Below, one piece after another: positions 31,272 through 40,089 of a DNA stretch of 45,385 nucleotides. Below the pieces are notes generated by a model. It was not told where the DNA came from. It did not search any database and saw nothing but the letters and a program-made list of their open reading frames with translations. Source of the stretch: Acidilobaceae archaeon (GTDB lineage Archaea; Thermoproteota; Thermoprotei_A; Sulfolobales; Acidilobaceae). Within the stretch, counting starts at the first letter, position 1, and each line of letters starts with the position of its first letter. Location: NCBI GenBank assembly GCA_027080775.1, contig JALWPV010000072.1:1-45385 (forward strand), given 5' to 3'. The position numbers were made by a program, and so were the translations under genes.

Positions 31272-33188
31272 CTAGGCGGCCTCGAGGAGCCTCTCGACCT
31301 CCCGGTGGAAGCGTCTCCACCACTCGAGTATGCTACCGGGATCCTCGGCCATGCGCTCAGCCCAGGGGGATATGCGTAGCTCAGCCGCTATCGTCGAGAC
31401 TATGTCCATTGTCTTCCTGGACTCCCATGGGACGGGTGGGGCGCCGGCCCTCTTCCTATACTCGGCTATAAGCCTGTACATCCTGCGAGCGTTGGCCACG
31501 GGGTCGACGGTGTAGCCTAGGGCCTCGTAGGCCTTGTCTATGACCTTCTCGAGCCAGCCCCTGTGGAACCTGCAGAACCCGGCGTTGTCAACCGCGTACT
31601 CGAGGGCGGCCCTCTGGAGGCTGGTCCTGGCGTAGTCCTCAGGCTCCTGGAATGTGGGGGAGTAGTTCGTCCAGTACCTCCCCAGTAGGTAGAGTGGCGC
31701 CACCATTCCCGGGGTCCAGTAGAGGTTGGGGGTCATGTACCACCTCCGGGGCCCGAAGGCGGCGTAGACGGCCTCATCCCTGGCGTGGCCCACGCCCTCC
31801 TCCTCGAGCCTCGCTGCGGCGGCCCTGAGGCCCTCGGAGCCGGCGAGCCTCGCCGGCTCTAGGCCTGCGTAGTCCTTGGGGGGCTCGGGGTGGTAGGCTG
31901 CGAGTAGGAGGCCCTCCGCTATCTCGGCGTGGGCCTCGCTGTAGGCTGGGTCGTACTCGTCGGGGCTCATGACGGGCCTGGAGGGGGCGCCTATCCTGCT
32001 TGGGTCGAGCTTGCCCCTGCTGGCTAGGTCGAGGAGCCACGCTATGGCGTGCCCGGCCTCTATGGCGTCGACGCCCAGGGCGTCCGCGTGCTCGACGAGC
32101 CTCTTGGCGTGGTCGAGCTTGAAGACCCCGATGAGGGGGCCCATGGCGTGGAATGGCTCGTAGTCAACCTTGACTCCCCGGTATATCTTCTTGCAGGCCA
32201 CCGGGCAGGGCTCGCCGCACGTGAGCCACTTCCCCGACGGGTTACCGGTGAACACCTCCTCCTGGAAGGGCCTCCAGAAGCCCTCCATCAGGGCTGCGTG
32301 GAGCCTCAGCCTCACGGTGAGGCCGTGGTATATCGTGTTGAACGCCAGCATTGGTATGAGCTCCCTGTAGTGCACGTAGTTCACCCCGAAGGTCCCCCCG
32401 GTGCCGAGCTTCTCGTCGAACCTGTACTTCCTCGTCACGCCAAGCACCGCCTTGGGGTAGGGGGCCCCCAGCCTCTCCTCTACGGCCCTCGCCACCGCCT
32501 CGTAGACGCCGCCCCTAGCGGGGGCGGCCCTGCCCCCCACAGCTAGGGCGACTATGTTGTGGGCCCTGTAGAGGACGCTCCCCACGCCGCCCCTACTAGC
32601 GCCGTCCACGACCCTCCAGTCGTGCTCCCAGCTCTCAAGGCTCCCCGCGTGGCTTGCAGCGGCGGCCGGGCCCACGACGGCCACCCGCAGGGCCTGGCTG
32701 GAGGAGGCGGAGCGCGCCAGGGCCTCGGCCCTCTCCTGGAGCGCCCTGGCCCCGTAGACGCCGTCTCCCCGGGGCCTCCAGAGGCTCCATAGGCCCTCAA
32801 CGCCTAGGAGGCGCACCCTGAGCCCGCCGTCCCCGGGGGATTCGACTAGGAGTAGCGAGGGCTCGAGCGCCCTGCCCTCTATGACTATGGCGTCGACGCC
32901 GCTCCTAGCCCATACCCAGGCGGCGCCGCCCATGGTGCTGGCGTGGAGTGCCCCGGTGACGGGGCTCTTGAAGACAGCTACGACCCTGTGGGACCCGAAG
33001 AGTCTTGAGTGGGTGAAGGGGCCCCAGCCTATGACTACGGCGTTCCTCTCACTGTAGGGGTCGTGCATGTAGCTCGAGTACCTCTCCATGTGGAGCCTCA
33101 CGCCGAGGTCGAGTGGGCCGAGGATGTCGGCGTCGAACTCCTCCAGGCCCCAGTCGCCCCTGGCGGCGTCAACCACTACGGCCCTCAA
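31272..33188 (-). CDS. gor: Tungsten-containing glyceraldehyde-3-phosphate:ferredoxin oxidoreductase (GAPOR)
   Basis: Oxidises glyceraldehyde 3-phosphate to 3-phosphoglycerate with ferredoxin, the key step of archaeal modified glycolysis. 638 aa, a member of the aldehyde:ferredoxin oxidoreductase family with bis-pterin tungsten and a 4Fe-4S cluster. Segments resemble Pyrococcus GAPOR as I recall it: WGPFTHSRLFGSHRVVAVF, STMGGAAWVW, YRAHNIVALAVGG, TGGTFGVNY, the cluster motif CGEPCPVAC (C-x3-C-x3-C), YEPFHAMGPLIG, LYWTPGMVAPLYLLGRYWTNY and NAGFCRFHRGW. TTG start at 33188; a TATA-like CTATAAGC lies about 40 bases upstream. The tungstate importer at 0.9-3.5 kb fits its metal need. Assignment within the AOR family is likely but should be confirmed by phylogeny. 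Confidence 0.85.
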   Translation of the reverse strand: MRAVVVDAARGDWGLEEFDADILGPLDLGVRLHMERYSSYMHDPYSERNAVVIGWGPFTHSRLFGSHRVVAVFKSPVTGALHASTMGGAAWVWARSGVDAIVIEGRALEPSLLLVESPGDGGLRVRLLGVEGLWSLWRPRGDGVYGARALQERAEALARSASSSQALRVAVVGPAAAASHAGSLESWEHDWRVVDGASRGGVGSVLYRAHNIVALAVGGRAAPARGGVYEAVARAVEERLGAPYPKAVLGVTRKYRFDEKLGTGGTFGVNYVHYRELIPMLAFNTIYHGLTVRLRLHAALMEGFWRPFQEEVFTGNPSGKWLTCGEPCPVACKKIYRGVKVDYEPFHAMGPLIGVFKLDHAKRLVEHADALGVDAIEAGHAIAWLLDLASRGKLDPSRIGAPSRPVMSPDEYDPAYSEAHAEIAEGLLLAAYHPEPPKDYAGLEPARLAGSEGLRAAAARLEEEGVGHARDEAVYAAFGPRRWYMTPNLYWTPGMVAPLYLLGRYWTNYSPTFQEPEDYARTSLQRAALEYAVDNAGFCRFHRGWLEKVIDKAYEALGYTVDPVANARRMYRLIAEYRKRAGAPPVPWESRKTMDIVSTIAAELRISPWAERMAEDPGSILEWWRRFHREVERLLEAA

Positions 33189-33213
33189 CGCCCCAGCCCC
33201 CAGTCGCCCCTGG
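33148..33213. repeat. 16-bp exact direct repeat across the GAPOR start
   Basis: CCCCAGTCGCCCCTGG occurs at 33148-33163 (inside codons 9-14 of GAPOR) and again at 33198-33213 (just upstream of its TTG start), 50 bases apart. Origin by local duplication or a paired protein-binding site are both possible. Confidence 0.5.
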
Positions 33214-33222
33214 GGCCGCTCC

Positions 33223-33290
33223 CGCTTATAGGGGGCCCGAAGGCGTTGTAGCGCACCCGTTTATATCCCCGCGGCCCCCTATGTAATCGG
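33223..33290. promoter_or_regulatory. Divergent promoters of GAPOR and CBS-domain genes
   Basis: On the plus strand GTTTATATCC (33259-33268) sits about 27 bases before the GTG at 33291, so the CBS mRNA is probably leaderless. On the minus strand CCCTATAAGC (about 33223-33232) serves GAPOR. Confidence 0.55.
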
Positions 33291-33683
33291 GTGTGGCCAT
33301 TGCTTGTCAGGGAGGTGATCAGTAGGAGGCTGGTGACGGCCTCCACGGGGGACACGGTCAAGGTGGCCGTTGACCTGATGGCCTCCAACAGGGTTGGGAG
33401 CGTCCTCGTGCTGGAGTCGGGCAGGCTCGCGGGCATATTCACGGAGAGGGACCTGGTCAACCACCTCCACAGGGGCGGCGGCCTCGACGACAAGCTGGGC
33501 GACGTCATGACGAGGAACCCGATAACAGTCAGGGAGGATGAGAGCCTCTGGAAGGCCGTCATGCTGATGGTGGAGCACGGCATAAGGCACCTGCCCGTGG
33601 TAAACGCTGAGGGCGACCTAGTGGGGGTGCTGAGCATCAGGGACGCCCTGAGGGCCCTGGTGGCCTCCAGCCAGGTCCCCTAG
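33291..33683 (+). CDS. Two-CBS-domain protein
   Basis: 130 aa, a CBS pair and nothing else: VREVISRRLVTASTGDTVKVAVDLMASNRVGSVLVLESGRLAGIFTERDL, then LGDVMTRNPITVREDESLWKAVMLMVEHGIRHLPVV and GVLSIRDAL. Such proteins bind adenosine nucleotides or related ligands and regulate partners. The GTG start coincides with the expected transcription start after the TATA box (leaderless). A paralogue is encoded at 44781-45212. Partner unknown. Confidence 0.88.
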   Translation: MWPLLVREVISRRLVTASTGDTVKVAVDLMASNRVGSVLVLESGRLAGIFTERDLVNHLHRGGGLDDKLGDVMTRNPITVREDESLWKAVMLMVEHGIRHLPVVNAEGDLVGVLSIRDALRALVASSQVP

Positions 33684-33720
33684 CCAGCCAGGCCTGTAGT
33701 GGGTGTACACTTGAGGGTGA

Positions 33721-34794
33721 ATGGAAAGGTTGAGCGGGACACCCAGTGGAGCGGGGAGCGTGCCCGCCTCGCTCCCCGACCTAGTGAGGGAGTACCCCCG
33801 GGTCCTAGTCTACGGGGCCGGGGGCGGCGGGGACGCAGTGGGGGCGGCCTACATGTACTCAAAGATCAAGAGGCTGGGCGGCGAGCCCCTGCTGGCCGCC
33901 CTAGTCTGGGAGAGGCACCCCCTGGATCCCTACCCCGGCCCCATACCGCTCGAGGCCCTCATCGAGGCCGAGCCCCTGGGCTGGAGCCTCGCCAGGGTCA
34001 CGGGGGGCACCAGGGCAATCAGGCCCCACGGGGAGGTCTGGCCCCAGATAGCGAGGGTGGCCCACTCCCTAGGCGTGGAGGCCTATGCCGTCGACGCCAG
34101 CAAGGGCGGCGAGGGGGTCCTAGAGGCCCTGAGGACTGCGGTAAGGGAGCTGGGGGCCCAGGCCGTCGTGGGGGTCGACATAGGGGGAGACATACTAGCC
34201 CTGGGATGCGAGGAGGACCTATGGAGCCCCCTGGCGGATGCGATGAGCCTCTACGCCCTAGCCAACACCGGGGTTCCCACGCTGCTGGCGGTTCACGCTC
34301 CAGGGGCTGATGGCGAGCTGCCGCCAGAGGAGGTGCTGCGCTACATCTCGATACTAGCCGGGAGGGGGGGCCTCGTGGGGGCCACGGGCCTCGAGAGGGC
34401 TGACCTCCCAGTCCTCGAGGGGGCCCTGGAGCACGCAGTCAGCGAGGCCAGCAGGATCCCCTACGAGGCCTTCCAGGGCCGGTGGGGCGAGGTCGCCATC
34501 AGGGGTGGCACGAGGAGGGTAATGGTGACCCCTCTGCAGGTCGTGACGTTCCTCCTAGACCCCCGTGTCGCCTATGAGTGGAGCCCCCTCGCTAGAGCAG
34601 TAGCTGGCACGAGGGGCGTGGCGAGGGCTAGGGAGAGGCTCAACGAGTTGTGCGTCTACACCGAGCTGGACCTCGAGCTAGACCTCTCGAGGGCGCGCGA
34701 GACGGGCTCCCAGGCCGACCCGGTGGAGCTTAGGAGGCTTGGCAGGGAGAGGCTGAGACGCCTCGGCTGCAGGCCCGTGGAGTGCCCCTCCTAG
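33721..34794 (+). CDS. DUF1152 family protein
   Basis: 357 aa. The family signature VLVYGAGGGGDAVGAAYMYSKIKRLGG is near residue 28-55, followed by a large Rossmann-like domain: ALVWERHPLDPYPGPIPLEAL, VVGVDIGGDILALG and YTELDLELDLSRAR. DUF1152 proteins occur in archaea and some bacteria; their function is not known, though the glycine-rich first loop suggests nucleotide binding. ATG 33721; GTG 33762 would trim a poorly conserved N-terminus. Confidence 0.75.
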   Translation: MERLSGTPSGAGSVPASLPDLVREYPRVLVYGAGGGGDAVGAAYMYSKIKRLGGEPLLAALVWERHPLDPYPGPIPLEALIEAEPLGWSLARVTGGTRAIRPHGEVWPQIARVAHSLGVEAYAVDASKGGEGVLEALRTAVRELGAQAVVGVDIGGDILALGCEEDLWSPLADAMSLYALANTGVPTLLAVHAPGADGELPPEEVLRYISILAGRGGLVGATGLERADLPVLEGALEHAVSEASRIPYEAFQGRWGEVAIRGGTRRVMVTPLQVVTFLLDPRVAYEWSPLARAVAGTRGVARARERLNELCVYTELDLELDLSRARETGSQADPVELRRLGRERLRRLGCRPVECPS

Positions 34795-35141
34795 GCCTCG
34801 CCCTCCAGGCCGACGGTGGCCGCGGTCCTCCTCCTCATCTCCTCGACTATGTCCTCTAGCATCTCTATCCTCTCGAGCACGTACTTGAAGTACTCCTCCA
34901 TCTCCTTATACCTGCCCTCGAGGAGCATGCTCTTAACCCTAAGCTCCCTCTCCAGCCTCTCAACCCTCTCCGCCAGAGCCCTGACCTGGGGGGCCTCCCT
35001 AGCGGCTGGCGAGAGGGAGCCGCTGAGGCCCTGGTTTATGTAGAGTTTAACCAGGTCTGTAACCTGTATCCCCAGCTCGGCGGCCCTTTCCTTCAGCTTC
35101 CTGTAGACCTGCTCTGGCAGTGAGAGGTGCACTGTGGGCAA
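34791..35141 (-). CDS. Ribbon-helix-helix protein with coiled-coil tail
   Basis: 116 aa. The N-terminus is a ribbon-helix-helix fold (TVHLSLPEQVYRKLKERAAELGIQVTDLVKLYINQGL). After a short linker, residues 55-110 form a heptad-like coiled coil (VRALAERVERLERELRVKSML ... VLERIEMLEDIVEEMRRR). Probably a DNA-binding dimer whose tail adds higher oligomerisation. It is divergent from a second ribbon-helix-helix gene with palindromes in the shared promoter region, which suggests autoregulation. Confidence 0.7.
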   Translation of the reverse strand: MPTVHLSLPEQVYRKLKERAAELGIQVTDLVKLYINQGLSGSLSPAAREAPQVRALAERVERLERELRVKSMLLEGRYKEMEEYFKYVLERIEMLEDIVEEMRRRTAATVGLEGEA

Positions 35142-35153
35142 TCTGTCTCCCCG

Positions 35154-35282
35154 TTACAAGAGTAAGACTGGCAGAGCCTTATAAGCCTATTCCTCTCTCA
35201 GTACTCTCCCTACAAGAGTCCTCTAGAGGGAGCGCTCGGGGGAGGCGATAAACCTCTGGGCAGTACACTCTGGGTATTACCG
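35154..35282. promoter_or_regulatory. Shared intergenic regulatory region of two ribbon-helix-helix genes
   Basis: Contains a symmetric TATA box CTTATAAG (about 35178-35185, serving the minus-strand gene), a perfect palindrome CCTCTAGAGG (35220-35229), TACAAGAGT twice (about 35154-35162 and 35211-35219), ACTCT-7-AGAGT overlapping the second copy, and a plus-strand TATA-like GATAAACC (about 35247-35254). Ribbon-helix-helix proteins bind short tandem or inverted sites, so these are candidate operators. Confidence 0.45.
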
Positions 35283-35320
35283 GGTTCCACGCTCCAGGAG
35301 TGCTGATGGGTGAGTGAGAC

Positions 35321-35491
35321 ATGAGGGTTGTGAGCTTCAAGGTCGAGGAGGACCTGCTGCGCATGCTGGAGGAGTACGCGCGCATGAGGGGGATGCCGAA
35401 GAGCGAGGTGATCAGGAGGGCCCTGAGGAGGTTCCTCGAGCAGAGCGACCTGAGGCCAGTGGTGACGAGGAGGATGAGGGTGTACGCTTAG
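35321..35491 (+). CDS. Short ribbon-helix-helix (CopG/MetJ-type) DNA-binding protein
   Basis: 56 aa. A classic small RHH protein: strand RVVSFKVEEDLL, helix A RMLEEYARMRG and helix B SEVIRRALRRFLE, with a basic tail. ATG 35321 is preceded by GGGTGAGTGA, a good ribosome-binding site. Such proteins act as antitoxins or autorepressors, but no toxin gene is adjacent; the next gene is ribonucleotide reductase, 90 bases downstream. Confidence 0.8.
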   Translation: MRVVSFKVEEDLLRMLEEYARMRGMPKSEVIRRALRRFLEQSDLRPVVTRRMRVYA

Positions 35492-35534
35492 TGCCATGGG
35501 ATTCCGGGGTGGTGCCTGTGCGTATGCATGGTTA

Positions 35535-35581
35535 CGTTTATCCTGTAATCCTCTGGGATATCGTGTGTGGAGGGGGTGTCC
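35535..35581 (+). promoter_or_regulatory. Promoter and ribosome-binding site of ribonucleotide reductase
   Basis: TATA-like CGTTTATCC (35535-35543) and GGAGGGGGT, 5 bases before ATG 35582. The latter decides the start over the in-frame GTG at 35567. Confidence 0.5.
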
Positions 35582-38500
35582 ATGCCTAGGGTTGAGGTGC
35601 TGAAGAGGGACGGGAGGAGGGAGAGGTTCCTGCCGGCCAAGCTCTACGAGGGCATAAGACTCGCCGTCGAGGGCGCGGGCCTCCCAGTCGAGGAGGCTAA
35701 GAGGCTATTCGAGGCGGTCAAGGCCGAGATACTAGAGGAGGCCAGCGAGACCGGGCAGCCCGTGCCGACCGCCAGGATAGCGGATAGGGTCGAGAGGCTG
35801 ATGGTGGAGTGGGGCCTCAGGAACCCGCTGTGGTTCGAGGCGGCCAAGCGCTTCGAGCTAGCAAGGATCTACAATGACGTCTACGGCAAGGGGGCCTGGG
35901 ACGGCTTCGACGAGGCCGACCTCAGGCTCACCTTCAACGCGATAAAGGTCCTCGAGGCCCGCTACCTCCAGAAGGACCCCGAGACGTGGAGGTTCAAGGA
36001 GACCCCCCAGATGATGTTCAGGAGGGTCGCCCGCTTCCTAGCAGGGGTTGAGAGGCGCTACGGGAAGAGCGAGGAGGAGGTGAAGAGGTGGGAGGAGGAG
36101 TTCTACAGGATCATGAGTGAGCTGAGGTTCATACCTAACAGCCCCACGCTCATGAACTCCGAGACGGAGCTGGGCATACTCTCAGCCTGCTTCGTCGTGC
36201 CCGTCAGGGACAGCATAGTAACGCCCGACGGGGAGGGGATCCTCGACGCCGTTAGGGCGCAGGCCGTGATATTCCAGCACGGCGGCGGCGTCGGCTTCGA
36301 CTTCAGCGAGATCAGGCCGGCGAACGATGTAGTCCTCACCAGCGGGGGCCTCGCGAGCGGGCCCCTCAGCTTCATGAGGCTCTTCGACCTCAACACGGAG
36401 GTCATTAAGCAGGGCGGCAGGAGGCGCGGCGCTAACATGGGTATAATGCACGTGTGGCATGCCGACGTGGAGGACTTCATCAGGGCCAAGACGGGCGAGC
36501 TAAAGGACGTCAACCTGCAGAACTTCAACATAAGCGTGGGGATATACGACGAGTTCATGAGGAGGGTCCTCGAGGGGGGCGAGTGGCCCCTAGTCAACCC
36601 CAGGAAGACGGACCTGACAGGCAGGAGGGACAGCAGGTACTACGCCATGGTCAGGGCGAGGCACTATATGAGCGAGGAGTGGGTCCAGGAGTACATAGTG
36701 AGGGAGCTGGAGGAGCACGGTGGGAGCATAGCCCTAGACGAGACGACCCTACTCACATTCGACGAGGCCCTTGCCATCGCCGAGGCCGAGGGCGCCATAG
36801 TCAAGAAGGTGAACGCCCGCGACCTATTCGAGCGCATAGTCCACGGCGCGTGGGACAGCGGCGACCCAGGCATAATATTCATAGACGAGATCAACAGGCG
36901 CCACCCAATATGGTATATTGGAAAAATAAATTCAACAAACCCGTGTGTGAGCGGTGACACCAGGATACTAACGCCGGAGGGTTGGAAGACTGCCAGGGAG
37001 GTCTTCGAGGAGGCCCGCAGAAACGGTGTCGTACGCGGTGTCGCAGTAGACGACGACGTGCTAGGCGAGGGCGGCGAGCCTGTGGCCTACAAGACGAGGC
37101 TGCTCACGGTCGTTGGTAAGGAGGAGATCTACAGGACCGTGTGGGGCGACACCCTCGAGCTAGTTGTACCCAAGGCGGTCGATGCGTGGGTGTGGCACGT
37201 CGGCAGGAAGCCAGCGCTCAAGGTGAAGACCAAGGAGGGCTATGAGATAACTGTCACGCACGAGCACAAGTTCCTGACGCCCGAGGGCTGGAAGGAGGCC
37301 GAGAAGCTAAGGCCGGGCGATAAGATAAGCTTGGCGAGGCTGCACCCAGCCTTCGAGGCCTACGAGGGCTCCGTGGACCTAGACGAGGACGTGGCCTTCG
37401 CCCTAGGCTGGCTCATAGGTGACGGCACCTTCAACGAGCACTATGCGGCCTGGTTCTTCTCGGGCCACGACAAGGCGGCTGAAGAGAGGGTCAGGAGGGG
37501 CATAGAGAAGCTCGGGGGCAACCCCCTATCGCACACCTACGTGCTCAGCGAGTCCGAGCATAAGATCCAGTACAATAGGGGCACCAGGGTCTACAAGAGC
37601 GTCCTAGAGCTACTAGGCTCCACACTCGCCAGAAGCCGGGAGAGGAGGCTGCCCGAGATAGCGTGGAAGCTCACACCCAGAGCCCTAGCGGCCTTCCTGA
37701 GGGGGCTCTTCACGGCCGACGGCTATGTAGACTCCGATAAGGCGATCCGGCTCACCAGCGCCAGCTTAGACCTCTTGAAGGAGGTCCAGGTGCTCCTGAC
37801 AACGTTTGGAATATACTCGACTATCTACGAGCGGCCCTACGAGAGCGAGTTCCGCTACACAACAAAGGACGGAGAGGAGAGGGTGTACCACGCCAGCGGC
37901 TACTACGAGCTAGTCATTAAAGGCTACAGTAGGAGGCTCTTCAAGGAACTAATCGGATTTGAGAGTATAGAGAAGCTCGAGAAGCTCAGCCTAGCCAAGA
38001 CAAAGAGGGACTCCGTCTGGGCGACCGTGGAGGAAGTAGTAGACGTGGGCGAAGTTGACTTCTATGACTTCACTGTACCGCTGTACCACAACTACATAGC
38101 CAACGGCCTGGTGAACCACAACTGCGGTGAGGAGCCTTTACTGCCGTGGGAGAGCTGTAACCTGGGTAGTATTAATCTTGAGAGGTACGTGGTCGATACT
38201 GGTGAGGGGCCTAGTGTTGACTGGGAGGGGCTGGCTAGGGATGTCAGGGTTGCTGTGAGGCTCATGGATAATGTGATTGATGCCTCACGCTACCCCCTGC
38301 CGCAGCTGGGTGAGGCCGCTAGGAGGGCTAGGAAGATAGGCCTCGGAGTGATGGGTTGGGCCCGCATGCTGATACGCCTCGGCATACCCTACGATAGCCC
38401 CGACGCCGTCTACCTGGCGTGGGCGGTGGCTGAGTGGATAGCGTGGAACGCCTACATGGAGAGTGTGAGGCTAGCCGGGGAGAAGGGGGCCTTCCCCGCC

Positions 38501-39481
38501 TGGGATCCGGAGCGGTACAGGTGGATCTTCGAGACCCTCCCGTTCAGGGAGCCCGGCGAGATGCTTAGGCTCGTGGAGGCCGAGACGGGGAGGAGGGGCT
38601 ACTACGCGCCGCCTAGCGAGAGGGTGAGGCGCATACTCGCAGCGAGGCCCCCGGTTGACTGGGGTGAGGTCAAGAGGGCCGCTATGAGGGTGGGTCTCCG
38701 CAACGCCGCGCTGCTGAGCATAGCACCCACTGGGAGCATTAGCATTATAGGCGGTGCCAGCGCCAGTATAGAGCCCCTCTTCGCCCTAGCCTACGTGAGG
38801 CAGGTGAGCGTCGGCACGTTCCTCGAGGTAGACCCGCTATTCATAGAGGAGCTGAGGAGGCTCGAGATAGACGAGCCCGAGGTCATAGAGGCCATAGCGG
38901 AGACGGGCAGCGTGGCCCACCTCAAGTGGATACCCAGGAGGCTCCGCCGCCTCTACAGGACGGCCCACGACATAGACCCCGAGTGGCACCTACTCCACCA
39001 GGCCGCATGGCAGGCCTGGGTCGACGCAGCGGTCAGCAAGACAGTCAACCTACGCCACGACGAGCCCCCCGAGACGGTCTGGAGGGTCTACATGCTGGCC
39101 TGGAAGCTACACGTGAAGGGCACCACGGTCTACAGGGACCGCAGCAAGAGCCAGCAGGTCATATACTTCGGCGTCAAGAAGGAGAAGGAGGAGAAGCGGG
39201 AGAAGGAGGCCCCCAAGCCCTCCGAGGCTCCTACGGCCGAGAGGGCCCCCCGCGAGGAGGAGCCCAGCGAGGGCGAGGAGGAGCTGAAGCCCGTGCTCGT
39301 CATAGAACCCGCCAGCCCGCCCTCCGAGGCCCCGCAGCCAAGCACAGCCGCGGAGGCCGCGGGGGAGGCGCACAGGATGGCCCCGACACGCTCGAGGGTC
39401 AGGCTGGGGAGCGGCAAGATAAAGGAGCTAGTGGCCGTGGCCGCGGAGTATGCTGGGGGATGCCCCACCTGCGATATCTAG
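35582..39481 (+). CDS. nrdJ: Class II (adenosylcobalamin-dependent) ribonucleoside-diphosphate reductase with intein
   Basis: Reduces ribonucleotides to deoxyribonucleotides. 1299 aa precursor; extein 906 aa after removal of a 393-aa intein at residues 455-847. N-terminal ATP-cone ([25 protein letters not shown]), then the barrel: SACFVV (disulfide Cys), [23 protein letters not shown], the split active-site motif [23 protein letters not shown]. The C-terminal part has a long Lys/Glu-Pro-rich linker and ends GGCPTCDI, the redox-shuttle CxxC. No small-subunit gene and no glycyl-radical motif are present, which fits class II. ATG 35582 follows GGAGGGGGT. Codons on either side of the intein are more AT-rich than the rest. 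Confidence 0.92.
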   Translation: MPRVEVLKRDGRRERFLPAKLYEGIRLAVEGAGLPVEEAKRLFEAVKAEILEEASETGQPVPTARIADRVERLMVEWGLRNPLWFEAAKRFELARIYNDVYGKGAWDGFDEADLRLTFNAIKVLEARYLQKDPETWRFKETPQMMFRRVARFLAGVERRYGKSEEEVKRWEEEFYRIMSELRFIPNSPTLMNSETELGILSACFVVPVRDSIVTPDGEGILDAVRAQAVIFQHGGGVGFDFSEIRPANDVVLTSGGLASGPLSFMRLFDLNTEVIKQGGRRRGANMGIMHVWHADVEDFIRAKTGELKDVNLQNFNISVGIYDEFMRRVLEGGEWPLVNPRKTDLTGRRDSRYYAMVRARHYMSEEWVQEYIVRELEEHGGSIALDETTLLTFDEALAIAEAEGAIVKKVNARDLFERIVHGAWDSGDPGIIFIDEINRRHPIWYIGKINSTNPCVSGDTRILTPEGWKTAREVFEEARRNGVVRGVAVDDDVLGEGGEPVAYKTRLLTVVGKEEIYRTVWGDTLELVVPKAVDAWVWHVGRKPALKVKTKEGYEITVTHEHKFLTPEGWKEAEKLRPGDKISLARLHPAFEAYEGSVDLDEDVAFALGWLIGDGTFNEHYAAWFFSGHDKAAEERVRRGIEKLGGNPLSHTYVLSESEHKIQYNRGTRVYKSVLELLGSTLARSRERRLPEIAWKLTPRALAAFLRGLFTADGYVDSDKAIRLTSASLDLLKEVQVLLTTFGIYSTIYERPYESEFRYTTKDGEERVYHASGYYELVIKGYSRRLFKELIGFESIEKLEKLSLAKTKRDSVWATVEEVVDVGEVDFYDFTVPLYHNYIANGLVNHNCGEEPLLPWESCNLGSINLERYVVDTGEGPSVDWEGLARDVRVAVRLMDNVIDASRYPLPQLGEAARRARKIGLGVMGWARMLIRLGIPYDSPDAVYLAWAVAEWIAWNAYMESVRLAGEKGAFPAWDPERYRWIFETLPFREPGEMLRLVEAETGRRGYYAPPSERVRRILAARPPVDWGEVKRAAMRVGLRNAALLSIAPTGSISIIGGASASIEPLFALAYVRQVSVGTFLEVDPLFIEELRRLEIDEPEVIEAIAETGSVAHLKWIPRRLRRLYRTAHDIDPEWHLLHQAAWQAWVDAAVSKTVNLRHDEPPETVWRVYMLAWKLHVKGTTVYRDRSKSQQVIYFGVKKEKEEKREKEAPKPSEAPTAERAPREEEPSEGEEELKPVLVIEPASPPSEAPQPSTAAEAAGEAHRMAPTRSRVRLGSGKIKELVAVAAEYAGGCPTCDI
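36944..38122 (+). mobile_element. Intein with LAGLIDADG homing endonuclease in nrdJ
   Basis: 393 codons in frame, starting with Cys ([14 protein letters not shown], splicing block A) and ending NGLVNHN before the extein Cys (blocks [19 protein letters not shown]). Block B is [14 protein letters not shown]. Two LAGLIDADG motifs are visible ([11 protein letters not shown] and [12 protein letters not shown]), so the endonuclease looks complete. The insertion is exactly before the catalytic-loop cysteine of NPCGE, so the enzyme is inactive until splicing. This insertion point is known in other ribonucleotide reductases. Confidence 0.93.
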
Positions 39482-39607
39482 CCAGTCATCTTCCCTGTTT
39501 TCTCTAGCTCATAATCCCAGCTAGCTCCGGGGCCTCCAAGCGATCCCCTATAGTGCCTCGTGGCTCTAGAGGGGGCCGAGAAAGAGGGGGAGGGTTCCGG
39601 GGAGGAG

Positions 39608-39988
39608 TCACTTTTTCCTTAGTAGTAGTGCGCCCTCAGCTATCACTAGGGCGGCCAGTACTACTATGGTTGCGGTCGTGGCGTATCCCACGGTCTTCTT
39701 CACGCTCTTGATCTCGCTGGATAGGGCGGCGCTGGTCTTGTTGAGGTTGGTGTTGCTCTTGTGTATCTCCGTTATTATGAGGCTCTGCCCGGCCTTGACC
39801 TCCTCTCCCAGGGAGCGTATGCTGGCGTTCAGGGCCAAGTAGGAGCTGCTTATGGTGGTTGAGACATCGCGGTCGAGCCTGTCTATCCTGCTCATGAGGG
39901 ACTGGTACTGCGCCTGGCTTGCCTCTGAGAGCTTGCCGATCACCGTGTTCGCGACTTCCCTGCTCGTGTTGGCTAGAGCCTTCTCCAC
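39608..39988 (-). CDS. Stand-alone coiled-coil stalk with C-terminal membrane anchor
   Basis: 126 aa. Residues 1-95 are a coiled coil rich in Ser/Thr/Asn (VIGKLSEASQAQYQSLMSRIDRLDRDV ... LNKTSAALSSEIKSVKKTV), followed by one membrane helix (ATIVVLAALVIAEGALLL) and RKK. It closely mirrors the last part of the neighbouring C25 protease in layout, ending LLLRKK versus LLLTRK. No signal peptide is visible. It has its own TATA-like GCATTTACC near 40021-40030 and begins at GTG 39988, so it may be a true gene, not debris. Confidence 0.6.
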   Translation of the reverse strand: MEKALANTSREVANTVIGKLSEASQAQYQSLMSRIDRLDRDVSTTISSSYLALNASIRSLGEEVKAGQSLIITEIHKSNTNLNKTSAALSSEIKSVKKTVGYATTATIVVLAALVIAEGALLLRKK

Positions 39989-40089
39989 GTAATCTAGGTG
40001 TTAGTACGCGCTTACTAGCAGGGTAAATGCAATCCCCAGCTATCCGGGCCATGCGTGTGAAGAAATGAGGAGTTAGGAAAGCTCCGGGG

